Shown: positions 1-6,460, numbered from the stretch's first letter. The stretch: 11,206 nucleotides of DNA from Desulfovibrio sp. (GCA_020217165.1 JAIWOE010000126.1:1-11206); one strand, 5' to 3'. The notes: generated by a model not told the origin, from the letters alone. Numbers and translations: made by a program.

Positions 1-123
1 TGGCGGCCCAGTGACGATTTAACTTTACCCCGCTCCAATAATTGATTTACACATAGATATCACGCCCACAGGCGGTGCTGCCGGAAGGTTGCAAACGGGA
101 ACACCTTGGCACTGGGGAATCGC

Positions 124-1242
124 ATGATCATCTATGAAGAAGGCAGCCGGGTTGCCCGCTGGTCACGCCTGCACAAACGGCTTTTCCACATTGTCGGGCC
201 ACGCCTTGTCCACCCCCGGGATGGCCCACGCCGGCTGACGAATCTGCTGACCTGCGAACGCAGCCGCCGGCAGGGGAGGCTTGAACATCCCGGCCGCCCG
301 TACGTGCTTTTTACGGAAATCTCCTCCGTCTGCCAGCTCCGATGTCCCGGCTGCCTTTCAGGCCAGGACGGCCGGCACGCAACGTTCATGGAGTTGGATC
401 GCTTCCGCCGCCTCCTGGACCGCTTTGGCCCCTGGCTGGTGGATCTGGAGCTCTACGGCTGGGGTGAACCGTTTTTGAACCGGTCCATCTTCGAGATGAT
501 TGCCCTGGCCAAGTCCCGCAATCTCTTTGTCCGCACCTCCACCAATTGCAACGCCTTCCGCCAGGGAGACGAGGCGCGCCTCGTGGAGACGGGGTTGGAT
601 CAGCTGAACTGCAGCCTGGACGGCGTCACCCAGGGCACCTACGGCGCCTACCGCATCGGCGCCTCCCTGGAGCGGTCCCTGGAGGCCCTGCGACGCCTGG
701 TGGACGCCAAACGCCGGGCCGGCGTTCGCCGACCCCTCATCGAATGGCAGATGATCATTTCCAAAAAAAACCAGCACGAGGTGGACGCCGTACGCACCCT
801 GGCGCAGCAGGTGGGCGTGGACATTCTGCGGCTGGACCTGCCGTTCTCCCTCATGCACATTGACCAGGCCGACAACCCCGAGGCCACGGCGGAATGGATC
901 GCCGATGATCCGAAATACCGGCGTTGGGCCAATGCCCACGCCCAGGGCGCCTGGGCCTTCGATTGCGCCTGCTCCTACCTCTGGACCACCCTGCAGGTGG
1001 ACGCCACGGGGCAGATCAACCCATGCCCCAACCGCCTGGGCAGCCAGATTCAGCTGGGAGATCCCCTGGTGGAGGATGTCAATACCCTGTGGAATCAGCC
1101 GTTTTTCACCCAGGCCCGGGCTCTGTTTGCCCCGAAGGCGCAGCCGCCGGCGGGGCATCACCCGTGCATGGCCTGCAAGGAGTTCCGACAACCCTGGAAG
1201 GCGCTGCCGGAAGTTGCTGCCGGAGGTTGCGGCCTAGTGTGA
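124..1242 (+). CDS. Radical SAM / SPASM-domain protein, substrate unknown
   Basis: This is a radical S-adenosylmethionine enzyme. Numbering from the ATG at 124 (372 aa), the cluster motif CxxxCxxC is at Cys70, Cys74 and Cys77, preceded by FTEISSV as in the first strand of the TIM-like barrel. It is followed by the glycine-rich GWGEP motif (112-116) that contacts SAM. The C-terminal quarter has a SPASM-type cysteine set (281, 283, 301, 348, 351) that would hold auxiliary Fe-S clusters. SPASM enzymes usually modify peptides or proteins, and some act on small molecules or cofactors; nothing here identifies the substrate. The ATG at 124 has GGGGA six bases upstream; an in-frame TTG at 106 would add six residues and cannot be excluded. 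The first 60 residues are Arg-rich and lie before the barrel. No precursor peptide gene or maturation partner is visible beside it, and it appears monocistronic, converging on the next gene. Confidence 0.9.
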   Translation: MIIYEEGSRVARWSRLHKRLFHIVGPRLVHPRDGPRRLTNLLTCERSRRQGRLEHPGRPYVLFTEISSVCQLRCPGCLSGQDGRHATFMELDRFRRLLDRFGPWLVDLELYGWGEPFLNRSIFEMIALAKSRNLFVRTSTNCNAFRQGDEARLVETGLDQLNCSLDGVTQGTYGAYRIGASLERSLEALRRLVDAKRRAGVRRPLIEWQMIISKKNQHEVDAVRTLAQQVGVDILRLDLPFSLMHIDQADNPEATAEWIADDPKYRRWANAHAQGAWAFDCACSYLWTTLQVDATGQINPCPNRLGSQIQLGDPLVEDVNTLWNQPFFTQARALFAPKAQPPAGHHPCMACKEFRQPWKALPEVAAGGCGLV

Positions 1243-1245
1243 CGC

Positions 1246-1285
1246 CCCCGAAACACGGCAACGTTTCCATCATCGTATTTCGGGG
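1246..1285. other. Inverted repeat between convergent genes, possible weak bidirectional terminator
   Basis: CCCCGAAA (1246-1253) is exactly repeated in inverse as TTTCGGGG (1278-1285), with a 24-base loop that contains a further pairing GAAAC/GTTTC. It starts 4 bases after the radical SAM stop codon and lies between two converging genes, which is where a shared terminator would sit. Neither strand has a proper T-run directly after the stem, so intrinsic termination is only a guess; a 3'-end stabilising structure is equally possible. Confidence 0.35.
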
Positions 1286-1321
1286 AAGACCATCCGGCAA
1301 CATGCGTGGATTTTTGCGGAC

Positions 1322-2341
1322 TCACGGGGTGTCGGCTTCTTGCAGGATGTGCTGGGCCAGGCGCATGGCCCAGCACAGGAGGGTCTGCTGGGAGACCTCC
1401 CGGCCTCGATGCTGGCAGCCGCCATCATCCGTGCAGGTAATGCCTATGGGCTCCAGGGCCAGGGCGTCCTGGGGCAGGCCCGGGATGCCACTGGCCTGTC
1501 GCAGCAGGGCCAGGAGCACCCGGTGCGGCCGGGAGGCGGGATCCAGGAGCAATTCCACCCGGGCCAGACGTTCCGCACGGCCCTGGCGGGTTTCTTCCCG
1601 ATGCACCATCATGCTGCGCGCCATGCGGCCTTCCACTTCCTGACGCTCCTTGCGCACCACCGTGGTGCGTCCGGTCAGGTGCGTGGTGGCAGCCGGAGTC
1701 CGCCAGTCCAGGGTACCGAACACCCCGGCCAGGGCCTCGCGCAGGGCCTCCACCCGGCTGGCATCCCGGACGCGCACGGCCTGGTTGCGATGTGCCGCCA
1801 GGGCGCCGCCACCCAGGAGCACCAGCATGGCCAGGGCGCCGGGCATGGTCACGGCGTCATGGGCCAGATCCCGCGCCGCCGGGAAGGCGGCCACGGCCAC
1901 GGTGAGGGTCAGGCCTAGGGAGAGCAGGCCGAACACCGCTAGCACGGCCTGGCCCGGGAAGGTGCGCCAGACGGCGGGATCTTCCGCCAGTTCGGGGGCC
2001 GCGGGAGGGGCGGGGTCGTCCCCAAGAGGGTCGGCCAGCAGCACGGTCTCCACCTCTGCAGCGGACATGCCCTTGTGTCGGGCCAGGGGCGCAGGTTCCA
2101 GCACATGACGTACGAACAGGACAGCCTGTCGCTCCACCACATCGACAAAAAACAAGAACGCCAGGGCGTGGACCAGCAGCGTGCCCAGCAGGAAGTGCAG
2201 CCATGAGGCGGCAACGGTGGGATCCTGACGATGCAGCAGCAGGGCCGCCAGGGAAAACAGTCCGCCGCTGCCCAGAAAGACGCCCAGACACTGCACCCGT
2301 GGCGGCAACGCCGCCAGCCATCGCCCGCAACACCCGTTCAT
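1322..2341 (-). CDS. Four-helix membrane protein of unknown function
   Basis: I do not recognise this 339-residue protein. Four hydrophobic segments are clear: about 16-37, 45-68, 131-153 and 165-183. The first pair and second pair are separated by a roughly 60-residue hydrophilic segment (70-130) rich in Pro, Ala and acidic residues. From residue 185 to the end there is a mostly helical, Arg-rich soluble domain of about 155 residues, with a cluster TCTDDGGCQ (302-310) near the C-terminus holding two cysteines. The start is well supported: GGAGGG lies seven bases before the ATG (complement of 2339-2341). It is divergent from the gene at 2486 and converges on the radical SAM gene. No export signal is evident apart from the first helix. 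The low count of stop codons in other frames is a GC effect. Coding is supported by the RBS, the membrane topology and tight packing with neighbours. Confidence 0.75.
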   Translation of the reverse strand: MNGCCGRWLAALPPRVQCLGVFLGSGGLFSLAALLLHRQDPTVAASWLHFLLGTLLVHALAFLFFVDVVERQAVLFVRHVLEPAPLARHKGMSAAEVETVLLADPLGDDPAPPAAPELAEDPAVWRTFPGQAVLAVFGLLSLGLTLTVAVAAFPAARDLAHDAVTMPGALAMLVLLGGGALAAHRNQAVRVRDASRVEALREALAGVFGTLDWRTPAATTHLTGRTTVVRKERQEVEGRMARSMMVHREETRQGRAERLARVELLLDPASRPHRVLLALLRQASGIPGLPQDALALEPIGITCTDDGGCQHRGREVSQQTLLCWAMRLAQHILQEADTP

Positions 2342-2387
2342 GGCCGCACCCTCCGCGTTGTTCGAAGCGTAACACCTTCAGGGCATT

Positions 2388-2411
2388 GGCGCAATCCATC
2401 TCCGTTGCGCC
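2388..2411. promoter_or_regulatory. Perfect 7-bp inverted repeat in a divergent upstream region, candidate operator
   Basis: GGCGCAA (2388-2394) and TTGCGCC (2405-2411) form a perfect inverted repeat with a 10-base spacer, about one helical turn between half-site starts plus half a turn. It lies in the 144-bp gap between two divergently transcribed membrane-protein genes, the usual position for a shared repressor or activator site. The left half also sits inside ATTGGCGCAAT. A possible plus-strand promoter (TTGACG at 2439-2444, 16-bp spacer, TATGGA at 2461-2466) is too weak and too close to the start codon to call. No transcription-factor family can be named from this. Confidence 0.3.
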
Positions 2412-2485
2412 TGGGCGCAGGTCCGTGCCTGCCAAGACTTGACGGCCTGCCCCAGCCGTGTATGGATGGCATAAAGGAGGCTGCC

Positions 2486-3172
2486 ATGCGCTTTCATGTC
2501 GCCTCATACGTGCCTCCGCCCGGCGCGGAAAAAACCTACGCCCGCAGTCCCTGGCCACTGCTGGGCGCGGGGATCGTCTGCCTGTTGGTGTTCCTGGCCG
2601 CCCTGGCGGGCTGGCTGGGGATCTTCGAACTGGAAGGACAGCCCCTGCGTTGGCGTATCTCCCTGGAAATCGCCATGCTGCCGCTGTTTTTGGCCGGCCT
2701 GTGCCTGTACCTTGCCCGGGCGACCCTGGGGCAGCGCTCCTGGCTGGTAAAGCGCTATCCTGACGGGCTGCTGCTCAATGCCCGCCTGCTGCCTCCCGCA
2801 ACCACCACACCAGACACCAGCCTCGGGGAGGAGGGGGTATCCTTGTTTTTCCTGGAGTGGCAGGAGATTGCCTGGGCCAAGCTGCGGCAGGAAGTGCGCT
2901 ACATCAAAAGCCCCATCCCGGGGAACCTGCAGCGCCGGGATATGACATTTGTGGAGCTGGGCTGCGCTTCACCCCAGACATCGTACTTGCGCCGATACCT
3001 GCAGCGGGAGGCAGGACGGCAGGACCGATGTGTGGGAGAGCCCTGCCCCGTGGAGTATGTCGAAGAGGATCGTCTGCTGCTGCGCTGGGATGTCTCCCCC
3101 GGGCCGGAGGAGTTCCTTGCGGCCATTGCCCCCCACGTGGCCGTGCTGGAGCCGACGACGGTTGAACCGTGA
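2486..3172 (+). CDS. Small two-helix membrane protein with a soluble C-terminal domain, unknown function
   Basis: This 228-residue protein is unrecognised. The start is set by a very strong Shine-Dalgarno sequence, AAAGGAGG at 2473-2480, five bases before the ATG; longer in-frame extensions upstream lack such a site. Residues 1-22 are a short hydrophilic N-terminus. Transmembrane segments lie at about 24-46 and 58-80, and residues 85-228 form a soluble domain. The order of two close helices followed by a mixed-strand domain with aromatic-rich segments (LFFLEWQEIAWAKL, 120-134) resembles small bacterial membrane proteins with a PH-like domain, but no diagnostic motif was found and this is only a suggestion. 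It is transcribed away from the four-helix membrane protein and ends just before a likely terminator shared with the minus-strand cluster on its right. Confidence 0.75.
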   Translation: MRFHVASYVPPPGAEKTYARSPWPLLGAGIVCLLVFLAALAGWLGIFELEGQPLRWRISLEIAMLPLFLAGLCLYLARATLGQRSWLVKRYPDGLLLNARLLPPATTTPDTSLGEEGVSLFFLEWQEIAWAKLRQEVRYIKSPIPGNLQRRDMTFVELGCASPQTSYLRRYLQREAGRQDRCVGEPCPVEYVEEDRLLLRWDVSPGPEEFLAAIAPHVAVLEPTTVEP

Positions 3173-3193
3173 CGGCCTGTGGGCAAAATAAAT

Positions 3194-3222
3194 GACGGGC
3201 GCAGCCGCTGGCCGCACCCGTC
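3194..3222. terminator. Likely bidirectional intrinsic terminator
   Basis: GACGGGCGC (3194-3202) pairs with GCACCCGTC (3214-3222) with one mismatch, and an inner GCC/GGC pair extends the stem. On the plus strand it is followed by TCTTTG only, a weak T-run; on the minus strand it is followed by ATTTATTTT, a better one. It lies between the convergent genes ending at 3172 and 3254, so it would end both the small membrane-protein gene and the minus-strand PilZ cluster. Confidence 0.65.
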
Positions 3223-3253
3223 TTTGTTCATCTGAAAAACTGGGGTGGCGGCA

Positions 3254-3721
3254 TCAGTGCCGCTTGTCCATGCCCTGCAGTGCCTGCAGTAATTCCAGAT
3301 TCTTGCGGACGTAATCGTCCACGCCGGGGCCCTCCTGCCGGGTGCCCAGGATGTCGTCGAACTCCGAAGTCTCCATGTATTGCTTCATTTTGCGCAACCT
3401 GGCCACAATGTGGAACAGGAAGGCAATGACCACCAGGACCATGACCCCGCCAAATACCACCTGGTCCAGCATGGCGGCAGAAAAGCCCAGCTTGGTGCTG
3501 AAAATGTAGTCCCCAAGAAAGAAGACGATGCCGCAGGCCGCAATGCCGGCCATGGACTTGAGCCAGACATAAAAGTACTTTTTGTTGAACACTCGTTCCT
3601 TAAGCAGGCCGAGAAGACTGATGCCAATGGAAAAGACGAACACCAGGAGCTGCACCACCAAAAAGCCGGTGGCCGCCCCCAGCACAACGGAAACGATGAT
3701 GTCGCGCAATGCGTGATCCAT
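3254..3721 (-). CDS. Small three-helix membrane protein, unknown function
   Basis: This 155-residue protein (MDHALRDIIV start) is unrecognised. Three hydrophobic segments lie at about 9-37, 53-75 and 88-106, and a basic KERVFNKK stretch follows the first helix. The C-terminal tail (107-155) is charged and soluble, rich in Lys, Glu and Asp. The reading frame stays open further upstream, but the ATG at 3721 has GGGAG six bases before it, and the extra upstream residues look like non-coding composition. It is the last gene of the minus-strand PilZ cluster, 65 bp downstream of the preceding gene, and is followed by the terminator-like stem at 3194-3222. Given its position it may be a membrane partner of the PilZ protein; that is inference from context only. 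Confidence 0.75.
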   Translation of the reverse strand: MDHALRDIIVSVVLGAATGFLVVQLLVFVFSIGISLLGLLKERVFNKKYFYVWLKSMAGIAACGIVFFLGDYIFSTKLGFSAAMLDQVVFGGVMVLVVIAFLFHIVARLRKMKQYMETSEFDDILGTRQEGPGVDDYVRKNLELLQALQGMDKRH

Positions 3722-3771
3722 GGTGCACTCCCTTGCGTGCCGGGCCGGGCATGCGTCCGTGCCGGCCTGCT

Positions 3772-3800
3772 CCGCGAAAAAACCCGTTACCCGTTCGCGG
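3772..3800 (-). other. Stem-loop enclosing the stop codon of the 147-aa gene
   Basis: CCGCGAA (3772-3778) and TTCGCGG (3794-3800) are a perfect 7-bp inverted repeat with a 15-base loop. The TAA stop of the gene at 3787-4230 lies inside the loop. The transcript reads a TTTTTT run inside the 3' half rather than after it, so this is not a standard terminator; an mRNA-processing or stabilising structure between the two genes is more likely. Confidence 0.35.
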
Positions 3801-4230
3801 GACTGAAGTCGAGGGGGAAAAAGGCGGCACCGTGTTCGGCAGAGGCGCCCTTGGCCAGCTCCCGCCACATTTTCATAGCCAGTTCTCTAAAAATTTCAGC
3901 ACGTTCGCCGTCAACCACATGTTTGGCCGCACGCAAGGTGTGCATCCATGCCGCCATGCCCAGGGACTTGATTCTGTCCTTTTTGGCCATGTCCTCCACA
4001 TATTCTTCCATCCGCATGAGCATGGCCGGCTTGCGCCGGATATACTCGATGGGGGAACCCACCTCAATCCCTTTGGATTCCAGGGTCTGCCTGAACGAGA
4101 TCACCTCCGCCGCCACCAGCCGTAATTCGTCGTCACCGGCCTTGGCCAGCAGTTCGATGTAATCGGCGAGATCGTCCAGGTGTACCTCCACCACGCCAAC
4201 GCCCAGCTTCTTGGCCGCCCATTTCAGCAT
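3787..4230 (-). CDS. Small all-helical soluble protein, unknown function
   Basis: This 147-residue protein is unrecognised. The sequence is nearly all amphipathic helix: a charged N-terminal helix with Lys (MLKWAAKKLG), an acidic helix at 18-30 (DDLADYIELL), then repeated Arg/Lys/Glu-rich helices to about residue 128. No transmembrane segment or signal peptide is seen. The tail after 130 is short and ends SPANG. The start chosen is the ATG at 4230, with GGGG about eight bases upstream; an in-frame TTG at 4287 would add 19 residues but lacks a ribosome site and falls inside a stem-loop. It lies 67 bp downstream of the PilZ gene and 65 bp upstream of the three-helix membrane protein, all on the same strand. 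A role as an adaptor or regulator with the PilZ protein is possible but unproven. Confidence 0.75.
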   Translation of the reverse strand: MLKWAAKKLGVGVVEVHLDDLADYIELLAKAGDDELRLVAAEVISFRQTLESKGIEVGSPIEYIRRKPAMLMRMEEYVEDMAKKDRIKSLGMAAWMHTLRAAKHVVDGERAEIFRELAMKMWRELAKGASAEHGAAFFPLDFSPANG

Positions 4231-4264
4231 TGCCGCACCCCGTTGATGTTCCGCGATGCACCGT

Positions 4265-4289
4265 GGTTGCAGGGTTGCTGCCTGCAACC
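4265..4289 (-). other. Perfect 9-bp stem-loop between the PilZ gene and the next gene
   Basis: GGTTGCAGG (4265-4273) and CCTGCAACC (4281-4289) pair perfectly around a 7-base loop. It begins 9 bases after the PilZ stop codon on the minus strand. No T-run follows, so it is unlikely to terminate all transcription; it could protect the upstream mRNA end or attenuate reading into the 147-aa gene. Confidence 0.45.
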
Positions 4290-4297
4290 GAGGCGCC

Positions 4298-5950
4298 TCA
4301 CGGTGTCTCGGTCCGGGCGCCGGAGGCCCTCCCCCGGCACCGTAGTTGGATCAGCCGTTTGACGATGGCCCGCAGCATGGCCTGGGTTTGTCTGTCTAGA
4401 TTGACAAACGCACAGGCCACCACCTTGGTGTCGCAGCGGACCACCTTGCAGTGCACGTCCTTGAGCAACACCTTGTACGCGGTCATCACGTCAAGGGAGA
4501 TCACTTGCCCTTCCGTAAAGGTCCAGCCTTCATGGAATGCGGCCAGACCGTTTTCGCTCAGATTCCTGAGGGGAAGCTGCCGGGCAGAGTCGGTGATGAA
4601 CACGAAAAGGCCTTCGCCGTTCACCCGTTCCGCGGTGCGCCGGTCTGCATCCTTGCCGGGGTGGAAGGATTTGTCTCGTGCAGAGGCCGCCCTGCCGGTG
4701 TTGGCCGGCCGGGACTGGGCTGGCGCGGACGCGGCGGACGCCGCAGGCCGCCCGGCTCCTGAGGCGTTTTCCAGGGGGGGGCTGACCTGGATGCGCCCAT
4801 GGGAAAGATGCTGTGGAGGAGGCTCCGAGATCTCAAACAGGGATTCTGGCGGGGGCGCGGGGATGGCCTCGCCCGAGGCGGCCTCCTGATCTTCCATTTC
4901 CAGGGCGAGTTCCTCTTCGTCATCGCCCAGGATGATGCTGCACTCCTCATCCTCATCGGGGGCAAGGATGTGGTGCGCGGATTTCGGGATGTCATGGGGC
5001 GCGCCGTCGCCAGACATGGCCGCTTCATCGTCCCGCGGTAGCGCTGCCAGATCGGGCATTTCCGGCATGTCTGGCAAGTCTGGCAGGTCCGCACTCAGGG
5101 GGGCGGGCGTGGTGGCAGCCAGAGGAACGATGATGGCCGCCGGCGCGCCAGGAGAGGGCGCCGTGCCTGCCGGCCGGGCATGGGACGGACCCTGCGCCGC
5201 AGGCTCCCCGTCGGCGGTGGGGGAGTGTGGCGGCACCGTGACTTCCGTCGGCGGGGGCACGGCAGCCGGGGGGGGCACGGCAGCCGGGGGGGGCGGAGCG
5301 AATTGCGCGATGTGGGCTGGCGGCTCCTCGGGGGCGGCCGGTTCGACGGGAGATGGCTCGAACTGGAACGCCTCATCCGGTGCCGTATTCAGCATCTCGT
5401 CTGGCCTGGGGCTTTGGCTGGGGTCGGGCACCTGGGACGAGGCAAAAGCCACGGCCAGGGCCGAGGACAAATCGGTGAAGCCCTGATCCCGCGTCCGCGT
5501 CAGTTCGGCAATGGTGCGCTGCAGGTGCTCCAGGGTCTGTCGCGTCAGGCGGATGACCCTGGCGGAAGGGTCCTCGGAGTTCTTGGAGGCAAAGGCCAGC
5601 ACGCATTGCTGAGAAAGCTTCACCACGCCCTGGTCCTGCTGGAGCAGGGTGGAGATGGTGCCCAGGGTGTCCAGGAGCATGGCGTACTGCTTTTTGCGCT
5701 GGCTGGCTGGCAGGGACTGCTGCAATTGGGTCATGAACTTTTTGAAGACGACCTTGGCGTGCTTGGGAAACACGAATTCCAGGGCCTGACGCCACAGGAC
5801 AATGAGCACCAGCTTGTAATAATGAACAAAATTAGAACAGGCAGCGTCTTCTGGCATGCCGAGCCCGGCGCATTCCTCAGCGCAGGAGTATTCCTGGAGG
5901 AAGGTGTGAAAGTTCGCCGCCAGGCGATTGCACTCCGATTCGCGTAGCAT
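4298..5950 (-). CDS. PilZ-domain cyclic-di-GMP effector with long disordered linker
   Basis: Numbered from the ATG at 5950 (550 aa). The C-terminal 110 residues are a PilZ domain with both c-di-GMP-binding motifs: RxxxR at Arg438-Arg442 (RTAER) and NxSxxG at 463-468 (NLSENG). It should therefore bind c-di-GMP in the cytoplasm and change contact with a partner. Residues 1-160 are a helical N-terminal domain I do not recognise, with cysteines at 7, 23, 27 and 38. Residues about 172-430 are a Pro/Ala/Asp/Glu-rich, likely disordered linker with Ala-Val-Pro-Pro-Pro repeats and a (D/E)-(L/M)-P repeat (288-300). A GTG at 5980 is an alternative start, but GGGGA six bases before the ATG at 5950 favours the shorter form. 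It leads a minus-strand cluster with two unknown genes, under a sigma70-like promoter at 6126-6097. Three C8 tracts in the linker coding strand could slip. Confidence 0.88.
   Translation of the reverse strand: MLRESECNRLAANFHTFLQEYSCAEECAGLGMPEDAACSNFVHYYKLVLIVLWRQALEFVFPKHAKVVFKKFMTQLQQSLPASQRKKQYAMLLDTLGTISTLLQQDQGVVKLSQQCVLAFASKNSEDPSARVIRLTRQTLEHLQRTIAELTRTRDQGFTDLSSALAVAFASSQVPDPSQSPRPDEMLNTAPDEAFQFEPSPVEPAAPEEPPAHIAQFAPPPPAAVPPPAAVPPPTEVTVPPHSPTADGEPAAQGPSHARPAGTAPSPGAPAAIIVPLAATTPAPLSADLPDLPDMPEMPDLAALPRDDEAAMSGDGAPHDIPKSAHHILAPDEDEECSIILGDDEEELALEMEDQEAASGEAIPAPPPESLFEISEPPPQHLSHGRIQVSPPLENASGAGRPAASAASAPAQSRPANTGRAASARDKSFHPGKDADRRTAERVNGEGLFVFITDSARQLPLRNLSENGLAAFHEGWTFTEGQVISLDVMTAYKVLLKDVHCKVVRCDTKVVACAFVNLDRQTQAMLRAIVKRLIQLRCRGRASGARTETP
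5050..5088 (-). repeat. Degenerate 9-bp tandem repeat encoding (D/E)(L/M)P units
   Basis: Four adjoining 9-bp units ending in GGCA (5050-5058, 5059-5067, 5068-5076, 5077-5085) and a partial fifth lie inside the PilZ linker. On the coding strand each 9-bp unit gives three residues, producing a run of Asp/Glu-Leu/Met-Pro triplets. The period is a multiple of three, so copy-number change would lengthen or shorten the linker without a frameshift. Confidence 0.6.
5258..5293 (-). repeat. Two perfect 18-bp tandem copies ending in G8 (C8 on the coding strand)
   Basis: The 18-base unit at 5258-5275 is repeated exactly at 5276-5293. Each copy ends in eight G (5268-5275 and 5286-5293), that is C8 on the coding strand, encoding Pro-Pro-Pro-Ala-Ala-Val repeats of the PilZ linker. 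Gain or loss of a whole unit keeps the frame (six residues); slippage inside a C8 tract would not. Confidence 0.85.
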
Positions 5951-6010
5951 CCTCAGTCCCCGATGCATGACGGCGATCACATGCCCGACATGGCTGTGGT
6001 TTCCGTGCTG

Positions 6011-6024
6011 GCGATGCGCATCGC
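6011..6024. promoter_or_regulatory. 14-bp perfect palindrome in the PilZ leader
   Basis: GCGATGCGCATCGC reads the same on both strands. It lies about 65-75 bases downstream of the predicted transcription start and about 60 bases before the PilZ start codon. It could be a protein-binding site acting as a roadblock, or an RNA hairpin with a five-pair stem in the leader. Confidence 0.35.
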
Positions 6025-6096
6025 ATCTGGCGTGCCTGGAACAGTCGCGCAGCGTCGGTATCGCATTGTTTCGACTATTGTAGAAACTGTTGTTGG

Positions 6097-6126
6097 ATTA
6101 TGATACGAAAACGGAGCCAGTGTCAA
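6097..6126 (-). promoter_or_regulatory. Sigma70-type promoter of the PilZ cluster
   Basis: Read on the minus strand, a perfect -35 TTGACA (6126-6121) is followed by an 18-bp spacer and CATAAT (6102-6097), five of six matches to TATAAT. The surroundings are AT-rich within a GC-rich genome. Transcription would start near 6090, leaving a leader of about 140 bases before the PilZ gene. Confidence 0.7.
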
Positions 6127-6144
6127 GATTTGATGGCAATCTTG
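6124..6144. promoter_or_regulatory. Inverted repeat overlapping the -35 box, candidate operator
   Basis: CAAGATT (6124-6130) and AATCTTG (6138-6144) are a perfect 7-bp inverted repeat with a 7-base spacer. The left arm shares three bases with the -35 box of the PilZ-cluster promoter (6121-6126). A dimeric regulator bound here would either block or contact RNA polymerase. No regulator gene lies next to it. Confidence 0.45.
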
Positions 6145-6415
6145 TTCGTGGCTAGTCGCGGTGCCAGGAGGACGATATTGCGTTTGCAAGGATGCAACCA
6201 AGAGTGGGAAAAAGTCTAATAAAAGTTTAGATGATTTCTAATAGGTCAAGATGCGGATCGTATCGCATGCGCGGGGAACGTGCTGCAGTGCCCTCGCGCC
6301 CCTTTTTCTGCACAGGTGTGGAAGGAGGTGTGGACAAAAAACTTCCCGGGCGTTGCCCAGGGCAGGCGATGAAAGCGTGGGCGGGGGAAGGGCCAGGGTG
6401 AGAGAGAGGGGGGCA

Positions 6416-6441
6416 GGGAGCCTGCTTTGGGGCGGGCTCCC
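6416..6441 (-). terminator. GC-rich hairpin 20 bp after gpmA
   Basis: GGGAGCCTGC (6416-6425) pairs with GCGGGCTCCC (6432-6441) over ten positions, one a T-G pair, around a 6-base loop. It lies 20 bp past the gpmA stop codon, as expected for the end of the thiC-gpmA transcript. The following bases on the minus strand are C/T-rich (TGCCCCCCTCTCTC) without a true T-run, so termination may be inefficient or assisted. Confidence 0.6.
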
Positions 6442-6460
6442 TGCGTGTCGCGTCAGAGGC

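Larger units (their letters stand above)
5951..6460. other. Gene-free region: leader and promoter of the PilZ cluster, then gpmA 3' end
   Basis: I see no credible gene in these 510 bases; the open frames crossing it have no ribosome sites and poor composition. The left part (5951-6090) would be the PilZ-cluster mRNA leader and holds a 14-bp palindrome. The centre (6060-6250) is markedly AT-rich compared with its surroundings, with the promoter at 6097-6126, inverted repeats at 6124-6144 and TTGCA/TGCAA at 6184-6197, and TCTAA/TTAGA at 6215-6231. The right part (6250-6460) is GA-rich on the plus strand and contains the hairpin after gpmA. Confidence 0.7.

Noticed and set aside
358..1191. Minus-strand open frame of 277 codons opposite the radical SAM gene
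   Set aside because: It overlaps a gene with clear motifs and has no recognisable domain or ribosome site.
5977..6201. 74-codon open frame upstream of the PilZ gene, ending beside the alternative GTG start
   Set aside because: It crosses the predicted promoter, lacks a ribosome site, and has non-protein-like composition.
6205..6250. AT-rich TCTAAT repeats and TTGACC on the minus strand as a second promoter
   Set aside because: No -10 box at acceptable spacing follows TTGACC, and the promoter at 6097-6126 fits much better.
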